From NCBI GenBank assembly GCA_002169255.1, contig NHLU01000018.1, positions 17,924 through 23,639 on the forward strand: a stretch of 5,716 bases of DNA. Direction: 5' to 3'. Position 1 is the first letter of the stretch; each line of letters starts with the position of its first letter. This stretch comes from Candidatus Pelagibacter sp. TMED275. Its GTDB lineage: Bacteria > Pseudomonadota > Alphaproteobacteria > Pelagibacterales > Pelagibacteraceae. Positions 1-5,716 of this stretch are shown here, piece by piece. Below the pieces are notes generated by a model. That model searched no databases, was not told the DNA's origin, and saw only the letters and a program-made list of their open reading frames with translations. The position numbers were made by a program, and so were the translations under genes.

Positions 1-2015
1 CCATCTTTTGGTGTTGCCCCTTCTGGGACATGAATATGAAAATCCTTTTTTTCAAAAGTTGGGGGAACAATACCATATTCTAAACTTTTTGATCTTACGT
101 AAGACTTTGCAGCTTTAACTGATTCCTGCATAACATCACCAAGTTTTCCAGTTATTTGCATTCTCCCTTTACCAGGCATATTTACAGTTTCTATCTTAAG
201 AATTTCACCTCCAAATTCTGTCCAGGCCAGTCCGGTTACAATTCCAATTTTGTCCTCAGTTTCTAATTCACCAAACTTATATTTTTTTATACCTAAAAAA
301 TCTGATATATTTTTGTCGCTTACTTCAACTGATTTTTCCTCATCAGACACTATTTTCTTTACTACTTTACGTGAAATTTTTGAGATTTCTCTTTCTAAAT
401 TTCTTACTCCAGATTCCTTTGTATAATTTCTAATAATAGATTTAATAGTTCCATCAAGCAACTTCATCTCACCGTCTTTAACACCATTATCTTTTAATTG
501 TTTAGGTAGCAAATATTTATTTGCAATATTAACTTTTTCATCCTCTGTATAACCTGGAATTCTTATAACCTCCATTCTATCTAATAATGGAGGAAGTATA
601 TTAAGTGTATTTGCTGTTGTTACAAACATGACATCAGATAGATCATAATCTACTTCTAAATAATGATCATTAAATGTTGTATTTTGCTCAGGATCTAAAG
701 CTTCAAGTAAGGCTGAAGAGGGATCGCCTCTATAATCATTTCCAATTTTATCAACTTCATCTAACAAAATAAGAGGATTTTTAGTTCCAGCTTTTTTCAT
801 CATTTGAATTATCTTACCAGGCAAAGATCCTATGTATGTTCTTCTGTGACCTCTAATTTCAGCTTCATCTCTTACGCCGCCTAATGACATCCTTACAAAT
901 TCTCTATTTGTTGCTTTAGCAATGGATTTTCCTAAAGAAGTTTTTCCTACACCTGGAGGGCCAACTAAGCATAAAATAGGACCCTTAATTTTTTCCATAC
1001 GCTTTTGAACAGCTAGAAATTCGATTATCCTTTCTTTGACTTTTTCTAAACCAAAATGATCTTCATCTAAAGTATCTTTCGATTTTTTTAAATCTATTGC
1101 CACACCATCTTTTTTTTGCCAGGGTAGGTCAATCATCCAATCTAAGTAATTTCTTACAACTGTAGCTTCAGCTGACATAGGACTCATATTTTTTAATTTT
1201 TTTAACTCTGACATACATTTTTTTTGAACATCTTTTGGCATTTTAGCTTTTAATATTGCTTTATTTAGATTTGAAGTTTCATCTTTACCATCCTCTATTT
1301 CTCCTAATTCTTTTTGTATAGCTTTAAGTTGTTCATTTAGATAATATTCTCTTTGAGTTTTTTCCATTTGATTCTTAACTCGTCCTCTTATCCTTTTTTC
1401 TACACCAATAATACTAGCTTCATTTTCCATTACTTTAATAACTGCATTAAGTCTTTTTTTAACATCAAACGTTTCAAATAATGATTGTTTTTCACTAATT
1501 AACATATTCAAATGTGATGCGATATGATCAGATATTTTCGAGCTATCTTTTAATTGTTTAATGTTATTTATTGTTTCACTTGAGATTTTTTTATTAATTG
1601 AAGTAAGTTTTTCTAATCTTCTAACCGCGGTCATTGCTAAAGGCATTAAATCTTCATCTTTGTTAGTTTGATCTGTAATATTTTCATAGGTACAGTTTAT
1701 AAACTTTTCATCATTATGAAATTTTGTGATTTTTACTCTTCTAATTCCTTCTACTAAAACTTTAACTGTTCCATCTGGAAGTTTTAATAATTGTAGTATA
1801 TTACTCTCACACCCGTATCTAAAAACATCATTTTCTTTAGGATCGTCTACTTCTGAATTCTTTTGAGTAACAAGGATGATTTTTTTCTCTTTTTTCATCA
1901 CTTCATTTAGAGCTATAATAGATTTATCTCTACCTACAAACAGGGGTATAACCATGCTCGGAAACACAACGATATCCCTAAGAGGCAATAGTGGTGAATG
2001 GTATTTAATTTCCAT
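1..2015 (-). CDS. lon: ATP-dependent protease Lon (LonA), 3' end cut off by window edge
   Basis: Cytosolic AAA+ serine protease that unfolds and degrades damaged and short-lived regulatory proteins. The visible 671 codons begin MEIKYHSPLLPLRDIVVFP, matching the LonA N-terminal substrate-binding domain (roughly residues 1-200), followed by a helical linker. The AAA+ module follows: Walker A GPPGVGKT at 352-359, Walker B ILLDEVD with D419/E420, sensor-1 N469, arginine finger R480 in LLDRMEVI, and sensor-2 R538 in SGVRNLERE. The proteolytic domain starts near 585 and the frame leaves the window at VPEGATPKD, only a few residues before the catalytic serine (family motif PKDGPSAG). The catalytic Ser and Lys therefore lie outside and cannot be checked. 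Residue numbers run 4-5 behind E. coli Lon (784 aa), so about 110 residues are missing. The start is the ATG just before the conserved LPLRD segment; no Shine-Dalgarno precedes it. It lies 58 nt downstream of clpX, the usual proteobacterial order. The truncation is a window effect, not a mutation. Confidence 0.97.
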   Translation of the reverse strand, partial: MEIKYHSPLLPLRDIVVFPSMVIPLFVGRDKSIIALNEVMKKEKKIILVTQKNSEVDDPKENDVFRYGCESNILQLLKLPDGTVKVLVEGIRRVKITKFHNDEKFINCTYENITDQTNKDEDLMPLAMTAVRRLEKLTSINKKISSETINNIKQLKDSSKISDHIASHLNMLISEKQSLFETFDVKKRLNAVIKVMENEASIIGVEKRIRGRVKNQMEKTQREYYLNEQLKAIQKELGEIEDGKDETSNLNKAILKAKMPKDVQKKCMSELKKLKNMSPMSAEATVVRNYLDWMIDLPWQKKDGVAIDLKKSKDTLDEDHFGLEKVKERIIEFLAVQKRMEKIKGPILCLVGPPGVGKTSLGKSIAKATNREFVRMSLGGVRDEAEIRGHRRTYIGSLPGKIIQMMKKAGTKNPLILLDEVDKIGNDYRGDPSSALLEALDPEQNTTFNDHYLEVDYDLSDVMFVTTANTLNILPPLLDRMEVIRIPGYTEDEKVNIANKYLLPKQLKDNGVKDGEMKLLDGTIKSIIRNYTKESGVRNLEREISKISRKVVKKIVSDEEKSVEVSDKNISDFLGIKKYKFGELETEDKIGIVTGLAWTEFGGEILKIETVNMPGKGRMQITGKLGDVMQESVKAAKSYVRSKSLEYGIVPPTFEKKDFHIHVPEGATPKD

Positions 2016-2030
2016 ATATTAAATATGGAT

Positions 2031-2059
2031 ATTATATGAAATATTGCAATAGATAATTA
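2031..2059 (-). promoter_or_regulatory. Possible lon promoter (weak)
   Basis: In the clpX-lon spacer the minus strand reads a perfect TATAAT at 2031-2036. About 17 nt upstream (2054-2059) is only TAATTA, a poor -35. Transcription would begin about 9 nt before the lon ATG. In DNA this AT-rich a TATAAT arises easily by chance, so this is tentative. Its position just after a terminator-like hairpin is the main reason to list it. Confidence 0.25.
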
Positions 2060-2060
2060 T

Positions 2061-2083
2061 AAAAAAAGCTGATTTATGCAGCT
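2061..2083 (-). terminator. Short hairpin plus T-run after clpX, probable weak intrinsic terminator
   Basis: On the minus strand AGCTG (2079-2083) pairs with CAGCT (2067-2071) around a 7-nt loop, followed directly by six Ts (2061-2066). The stem is only 5 bp, so termination would be partial at best. The clpX stop codon (2074-2076) sits in the loop, so a ribosome finishing clpX would cover the hairpin. The likely role is to lower read-through from clpX into lon. Stem, loop and T-run are seen directly; activity is inferred. Confidence 0.45.
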
Positions 2084-3339
2084 GAACTTTTATCTGACTT
2101 GTTTTTGTTATTCTTTGAATGGACAATAATAGGTTGAGATTGACCTTTAGCCGCACCATTATCAATTATCACTTCCTCTACGTTTTCCTCACTTGGGAGG
2201 TCAAACATTGTCTTAAGAAGTATATTTTCTAATATTGATCTTAACCCTCTTGCCCCAGTTTTTTTATTTATTGCTTTATTTGCAATTTCTTTTAAAGCGC
2301 TATCTTTAAAGTTTAGTTTTACACCTTCTAATTTAAATAATTCTTGATATTGCTTAGTTAAGGAATTTTTTGGTTCACTTAATATTTTAATTAATGATTT
2401 TTCATCTAAATCCTCTAAAGTTGCGATAATTGGCAATCTTCCAATAAATTCAGGTATTAGACCATACTTTAACAAATCTTCAGGCTCTAAACTTTTCATC
2501 CACTCACCAATTTTTTTATCTTCAGTATTTTTAACTTCCGCTCCAAAACCTATCGAAGAACCTTTGTCTCTTTGTGAAATTATTTTATCAAGTCCTGCAA
2601 AAGCTCCTCCACAAATAAATAAAATATTTGTTGTATCTACTTGTAAAAATTCTTGTTGAGGATGTTTTCTTCCCCCTTGTGGAGGTACAGAAGCCACCGT
2701 TCCTTCCATTATTTTTAATAATGCTTGCTGCACTCCCTCACCAGATACATCTCGTGTGATAGAAGGGTTTTCTGATTTTCTACTTATTTTGTCAACTTCA
2801 TCTATGTAAACGATACCTCTTTGAGCTTTTTCAACGTTATAATCAGCTGCTTGTAATAATTTTAAAATAATATTTTCAACATCTTCTCCTACATAACCAG
2901 CTTCTGTTAATGTTGTGGCGTCAGCCATTGTAAATGGCACATCCAAAATTCTTGCTAATGTCTGAGCTAGAAGTGTTTTTCCACATCCAGTAGGACCAAC
3001 CAATAAAATATTAGATTTTGCAAGCTCTACATTCTTTGAAGTTTTAGACTCATAATTAAGCCTTTTGTAGTGATTATGAACAGCAACCGACAAAACTTTT
3101 TTTGCTGTTTTTTGACCTATCACATAATCATCTAAAACTTTACAAATTTCCTTTGGAGATGGAAGTCCATCTTGGTGTTTTATTAAGTTGTCTTTACTCT
3201 CCTCTTTGATGATATCCATACATAATTCAACACACTCATCACAAATAAATACAGTAGGACCAGCAATTAATTTTCTTACTTCATGTTGGCTTTTACCGCA
3301 GAAAGAACAGTACAAAATATTTTTATTATTATTAGACAT
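2074..3339 (-). CDS. clpX: ClpX, ATP-dependent unfoldase subunit of ClpXP
   Basis: Hexameric cytosolic AAA+ unfoldase that recognises degrons (including ssrA tags), unfolds the substrate and feeds it into ClpP. The 421 residues match the usual ClpX length (E. coli 424). The N-terminal zinc-binding domain has C11, C14, C33 and C36 in a CxxC-x18-CxxC pattern. The AAA+ core has Walker A GPTGCGKT (115-122), pore-1 loop GYVGED (148-153), Walker B IVYIDE (176-181), RKH loop (224-226), the ClpP-docking IGF loop (263-265), arginine finger R301 in IPEFIGRLP, and sensor-2 GARGLR (362-367). All key residues are present. The C-terminal tail is hydrophilic and Ser/Lys-rich and ends SSAA, resembling an ssrA-type C-terminus. 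It sits 85 nt downstream of clpP, its partner. The start is the ATG placing the zinc domain at the usual distance; no Shine-Dalgarno is visible. Confidence 0.98.
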   Translation of the reverse strand: MSNNNKNILYCSFCGKSQHEVRKLIAGPTVFICDECVELCMDIIKEESKDNLIKHQDGLPSPKEICKVLDDYVIGQKTAKKVLSVAVHNHYKRLNYESKTSKNVELAKSNILLVGPTGCGKTLLAQTLARILDVPFTMADATTLTEAGYVGEDVENIILKLLQAADYNVEKAQRGIVYIDEVDKISRKSENPSITRDVSGEGVQQALLKIMEGTVASVPPQGGRKHPQQEFLQVDTTNILFICGGAFAGLDKIISQRDKGSSIGFGAEVKNTEDKKIGEWMKSLEPEDLLKYGLIPEFIGRLPIIATLEDLDEKSLIKILSEPKNSLTKQYQELFKLEGVKLNFKDSALKEIANKAINKKTGARGLRSILENILLKTMFDLPSEENVEEVIIDNGAAKGQSQPIIVHSKNNKNKSDKSSAA

Positions 3340-3361
3340 TTTAATTTCGAATCAATTCATT

Positions 3362-3391
3362 ATATTATTACAATTATCTATCAATAATCAA
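3362..3391 (-). promoter_or_regulatory. Possible clpX promoter in the clpP-clpX gap
   Basis: The minus strand has TTGATT (3386-3391), an 18-nt spacer and TAATAT (3362-3367), overlapping a perfect TATAAT at 3359-3364. The start site would fall about 15-18 nt before the clpX ATG. The -35 is preceded by C, giving CTTGATT, so it contains the CTTG core of alphaproteobacterial heat-shock (RpoH) promoters, but the -10 is not RpoH-like. The 85-nt gap is long for this compact locus, consistent with an internal promoter. No terminator is seen after clpP, so read-through from clpP is also expected. Confidence 0.3.
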
Positions 3392-3424
3392 GTGTGGGTT
3401 GTGAATAAATCAATATATTGCAGA

Positions 3425-4036
3425 TTATGCTCTTTTATCTACAACCAAATCAATTAATCCAAACAATTTAGCATCACTTGCGGTCATAAAATTATCTCTT
3501 TCCAAAGCAGATTTAATTTCATCAACAGTTTTTCCAGTGTGTTTTGAATAAATTTCATTTAATCTTTTTTTTAATGATAGAACTTCATTTGCATGAATTT
3601 CTATATCTGTAGCTTGACCTTGAAAACCTGCAGAGGGCTGATGAACCATAATTCTTGAATTAGGCAAAGAAAATCTTTTCCCTTTTTCTCCTGCTGCTAA
3701 CAAAAAAGAACCCATTGAGCATGCCTGGCCGATACAAAGAGTTGAAACTTCAGGTTTGATATATTGCATAGTATCATAGATACCTAGACCTGCTGTGACT
3801 AAACCTCCTGGACTATTAATATACAAGCTAATATCTTTTTTTGGATTTTCTGATTCTAAGAATAATAGTTGTGCTGTTACTAACGAAGCAATGGAATCAT
3901 TTATTGGACCTACAACAAAAACTATGCGCTCTTTTAAAAGTCTTGAGTAAATATCGTAAGCTCTTTCACCTCTATTTGATTGCTCAACAACCATTGGTAT
4001 TAAATTATTCATATGTTCTGAAATTTTATTGTTCAT
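3425..4036 (-). CDS. clpP: ClpP, ATP-dependent Clp protease proteolytic subunit
   Basis: Serine peptidase that forms the two-ring, 14-subunit degradation chamber; ClpX docks on it and delivers unfolded chains. The 203 residues are typical (E. coli 207). The catalytic triad is intact: S107 in GQACSMGS, H132 in MVHQPSAG and D181 in ERDNFM. Other signatures are PMVVEQ near the N-terminus, which lines the axial pore, the oxyanion-loop SPGG (75-78), and the handle-region [10 protein letters not shown]. The ATG chosen gives a short 8-residue leader before M9; M9 is an in-frame alternative start, and the mature chain may begin near N10, since family members often lose a short propeptide. It lies 32 nt after tig with no terminator between, so the two are probably co-transcribed. 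No Shine-Dalgarno is visible. The Ala-to-Cys change before the active serine is conservative. Confidence 0.98.
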   Translation of the reverse strand: MNNKISEHMNNLIPMVVEQSNRGERAYDIYSRLLKERIVFVVGPINDSIASLVTAQLLFLESENPKKDISLYINSPGGLVTAGLGIYDTMQYIKPEVSTLCIGQACSMGSFLLAAGEKGKRFSLPNSRIMVHQPSAGFQGQATDIEIHANEVLSLKKRLNEIYSKHTGKTVDEIKSALERDNFMTASDAKLFGLIDLVVDKRA

Positions 4037-4068
4037 AAAATGATTCTATTGACTTATACAACTCTTGA

Positions 4069-5499
4069 TTACTTTTTACTAACTTTTTTTTTCTTAAAAG
4101 CCTTTTTGGCAGTTTGTTTTGCTGTTTTAACTACAGTTTTTTTGGATTTTTCTTTGACAGATTTGGTAGTTTGAACATCCCTATTTTCATTATCGTGTTT
4201 ATGATTGTGATTTTTATGCTCTTCTTTAATTAATTTTTCAGCTTCTTCTTTTGTAATTTCTTTTTTTATTAATTTTATTTTCGACTTAATTAAATCAATA
4301 ATCTTATTTTCATAAATTTGACCTCTCAAACCATCAGTTGCTGACGGGTTTTCTTTGTAATAATCCATTACAATTTTTTCCTGACCAGGCATCATAGCAA
4401 GTTGTTTTTGAATTTCTGTTTGAATTTCTTTATCGTTTACTTGAACTTTATTTTCTTCACCAAATGCGTTAAGAATTAAACCAACTTTAATTCTTTTTTT
4501 TGATTTATTTTCAAGATCTTTTTTAGTTTTTTTTATTTCATCTTCTTTCATGCCCTGAGACAATATTTTTACTTCCTGATCTATTAAATTTTGTGGTATT
4601 TCCTCAACCTTAAAGTTCTCAATTTCTTTTAAAATTTTATTTTTTGTAAGCGTATCTAAAGAATTTTTATATTCCTCATTGATTTGTTTAGAAATTAGTT
4701 TTTTAAGATCTTCTAAGTCTTTTGCACCAAGATTTTTTGCAAATTGATCATCTATAATAACATCTTTAGGTTCTTTCACTGCTAAAATTGTACAATTAAA
4801 TTTTGCTTTTTTGTTTGCATATTCTTTTTGTGGATAGCTTTCAGGCAAAGTTACATTTACTTCTCTATTATCACCTTTCTTAATTCCTTTTAATTGTTCG
4901 TCAAAACCCTTTATAAACAGATCTTTGCCTAAGACTATTTGAGTATTTTTACCTTCGTTATTATCAAATGGCTTGTCATCAATTGTTGCTTTATAATCAA
5001 AAGCAACTAAATCTCCAATTTCTGAAATTTTATTATCTTTTTCTTTAAAATTGCTTTGATTCTTTGCAATTTCTTTAATTCTTTTATCAGTTTCTTTTGA
5101 GTCAATTTTTACATTGTAATCTTCAACTTTGATATTGTCTAAAGATTTTAATTCTACTTTTGGCAATTGCGTAACAGATATGATATATTCTAGATCTTTA
5201 CCTTCACCGAATGATTTTAAATCAATTTTTGGTTGACCTGCAGGTTTTATTTTTTTATCTTCAAGAGCTTTGGTTGAAGTTTCTTTTAAAACAGTATCCA
5301 ATACTTCACCATAAATTGATTTTCCAAACTTCTGTTTTAGAATAGCTTTTGGCACTTTGCCTGGTCTAAATCCCTTAATAATGACTTTGTCTTTTATCTC
5401 TTCGTATTTAGCATTCATTTTTTCTTCTATTGATGCTTTATCAATAAATACTTTGATATCCTGTGATAAACCTTTTTTATTTTCAACTGTTATTTTCAT
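4069..5499 (-). CDS. tig: Trigger factor, ribosome-associated chaperone and prolyl isomerase
   Basis: Binds the ribosomal protein L23 region at the peptide exit and shields nascent chains; also has peptidyl-prolyl isomerase activity. The ribosome-binding signature GFRPGKVP lies at 43-50, the same place as in E. coli. The FKBP-type isomerase domain spans about 161-243 (GDLVAFDY, VLGKDLFIKGFDEQLKGIKKGD), followed by the helical substrate-cradle domain to about 425. Length is 476 aa against 432 in E. coli. The excess is a C-terminal tail: a His cluster HKNHNHKH (428-435), then a Lys/Ala/Thr-rich stretch (446-476) with 15 lysines in 31 residues. The start used is the ATG at 5499, giving MKITVENKKGL like other trigger factors; the frame stays open 16 codons further upstream, but that part lies inside the tRNA gene. 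The ATG is 9 nt after the tRNA CCA, and no Shine-Dalgarno is present. Confidence 0.97.
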   Translation of the reverse strand: MKITVENKKGLSQDIKVFIDKASIEEKMNAKYEEIKDKVIIKGFRPGKVPKAILKQKFGKSIYGEVLDTVLKETSTKALEDKKIKPAGQPKIDLKSFGEGKDLEYIISVTQLPKVELKSLDNIKVEDYNVKIDSKETDKRIKEIAKNQSNFKEKDNKISEIGDLVAFDYKATIDDKPFDNNEGKNTQIVLGKDLFIKGFDEQLKGIKKGDNREVNVTLPESYPQKEYANKKAKFNCTILAVKEPKDVIIDDQFAKNLGAKDLEDLKKLISKQINEEYKNSLDTLTKNKILKEIENFKVEEIPQNLIDQEVKILSQGMKEDEIKKTKKDLENKSKKRIKVGLILNAFGEENKVQVNDKEIQTEIQKQLAMMPGQEKIVMDYYKENPSATDGLRGQIYENKIIDLIKSKIKLIKKEITKEEAEKLIKEEHKNHNHKHDNENRDVQTTKSVKEKSKKTVVKTAKQTAKKAFKKKKVSKK

Positions 5500-5508
5500 A
5501 ATTATATA

Positions 5509-5593
5509 TGGTAGGCGAGAAAGGACTCGAACCTTCACAGTTTGCACTATTGGTTCCTAAGACCAACGCGTCTACCAATTCCGCCACTCGCCC
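5509..5593 (-). tRNA. tRNA-Leu, anticodon UAG (reads CUA and other CUN codons)
   Basis: The minus strand folds as an 85-nt class II tRNA. The acceptor stem is GGGCGAG/CTCGCCT (first pair G-U, as in some other bacterial Leu tRNAs), with discriminator A and an encoded CCA at 5509-5511. The D arm contains the typical GCGGAATTGGTAGACGC. The anticodon stem TTGGT/ACCAA holds loop CTTAGGA with anticodon TAG at 5557-5559. A long variable arm has stem AGT/ACT around GCAA. The T arm is GAAGG/CCTTT with loop TTCGAGT. The long variable arm, A73 and the anticodon all agree on leucine. It lies directly upstream of tig on the same strand and likely shares its transcript. Confidence 0.97.
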
Positions 5594-5607
5594 ACGAATT
5601 AAAAGGT

Positions 5608-5636
5608 TTTATATATTATTGAATGAATTTGTCCAA
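5608..5636 (-). promoter_or_regulatory. Promoter of the tRNA-Leu / tig transcript
   Basis: On the minus strand TTGGAC (5631-5636) and TATAAA (5608-5613) are separated by exactly 17 nt, a good sigma70-type match. The predicted start near 5601 gives a leader of about 8 nt before the mature tRNA 5' end at 5593, as expected for a tRNA promoter. No other convincing promoter lies between here and tig, so it probably also drives tig and clpP. The boxes are seen directly; activity is inferred. Confidence 0.62.
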
Positions 5637-5666
5637 TTAGAATATTTATGCAAATATGTATATAAT
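5637..5666 (+). promoter_or_regulatory. Possible promoter for the divergent DUF1289-like gene
   Basis: The plus strand has a perfect TATAAT at 5661-5666, but the matching -35 (TTAGAA, 5637-5642, 18-nt spacing) is poor. The start site would fall only a few nucleotides before the ATG at 5676, implying a leaderless or nearly leaderless mRNA. It sits back to back with the tRNA promoter in an 82-nt divergent spacer (5594-5675). A promoter is needed here for the gene; this exact placement is tentative. Confidence 0.28.
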
Positions 5667-5675
5667 TATAAAAAA

Positions 5676-5716
5676 ATGACTATTTCTCCATGTATAAGCA
5701 TCTGTAAAATGGATCC
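5676..5716 (+). CDS. DUF1289-like Cys-rich small protein, N-terminal fragment
   Basis: Thirteen complete codons are visible, MTISPCISICKMD, followed by CC, which must encode proline; the frame then leaves the window. The SPCxxxCxxDP pattern with cysteines at 6 and 10 is the characteristic start of DUF1289 proteins, small bacterial proteins that normally continue with further Gly/Cys residues and probably bind a metal. Their function is not firmly known. The ATG at the beginning of the motif is the natural start, as family members begin within a few residues of SPC. It is divergent from the tRNA-Leu/tig unit. The assignment rests on a very short segment, so the family is likely but unproven. 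Confidence 0.6.
   Translation, partial: MTISPCISICKMD

Noticed and set aside
1..30. Lon appears to lack its catalytic serine and lysine
   Set aside because: The frame is intact up to the window edge and stops a few residues before the PKDGPSAG motif. This is truncation by the window, not a degenerate protease.
3411..3420. Perfect 10-bp palindrome CAATATATTG just after the clpP stop
   Set aside because: It is a short AT-rich palindrome with no second copy seen and no T-run, so it is neither a convincing operator nor a terminator.
3188..4038. Plus-strand open frames at 3188-3457 and 3841-4038
   Set aside because: They lie mostly antisense to clpX and clpP, show no recognisable domain and have compositions expected from the reverse of conserved coding sequence.
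2074..5499. Gene order tig-clpP-clpX-lon as a novel cluster
   Set aside because: This order is long known and widely conserved in Proteobacteria, including E. coli.
5500..5547. Sixteen extra N-terminal codons for trigger factor starting at 5547
   Set aside because: They lie within the tRNA-Leu gene and resemble no trigger factor N-terminus; the family start fits the ATG at 5499.
5357..5560. Plus-strand open frame of 67 codons with a hydrophobic N-terminal half
   Set aside because: It is antisense to the tig start and to the tRNA gene; the hydrophobic look is typical of the complement of Lys-rich coding DNA.
1..5716. Mobile elements, CRISPR arrays, riboswitches or phage genes
   Set aside because: No transposase or integrase, regularly spaced repeats, long inverted repeats or structured leaders were seen; the spacers are all under 100 nt.

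Overview
The window is very AT-rich (about 30% G+C by eye) and carries the classic bacterial protein quality-control block: trigger factor, ClpP, ClpX and Lon in that order on the minus strand, preceded by a leucine tRNA. The order tig-clpP-clpX-lon is widely conserved in Proteobacteria. Low G+C, short spacers, alphaproteobacterial-looking ClpP, ClpX and Lon sequences, and a divergent DUF1289-type (Cys-rich) gene all suggest a streamlined alphaproteobacterium such as a SAR11/Pelagibacter relative. That taxonomic call is inference from sequence character, not from a database search.

Layout, in order of transcription on the minus strand (right to left): a good sigma70-like promoter (5608-5636) drives tRNA-Leu(UAG) (5509-5593). 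Only 9 nt later comes tig (4069-5499), then a 32-nt gap, clpP (3425-4036), an 85-nt gap with a possible clpX promoter, clpX (2074-3339), a small hairpin plus T-run overlapping the clpX stop, and lon (start at 2015, running off the left edge just before its catalytic serine). On the plus strand at the far right, the first 13 codons of a DUF1289-like gene start at 5676 and run off the window. The only gene-free stretches are these short spacers; none exceeds 100 nt.

Functionally, trigger factor meets nascent chains at the ribosome exit. ClpX unfolds tagged or misfolded proteins and threads them into the ClpP chamber, and Lon degrades damaged proteins independently. All catalytic and nucleotide-binding residues that lie inside the window are intact.

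I found no undescribed system. The points most worth a second look are the tRNA acting as almost the whole 5' leader of tig, the His/Lys-rich tail of trigger factor, the lack of any Shine-Dalgarno sequence before all five starts, a possible attenuating terminator between clpX and lon, and an A9 run at the tig 3' end.
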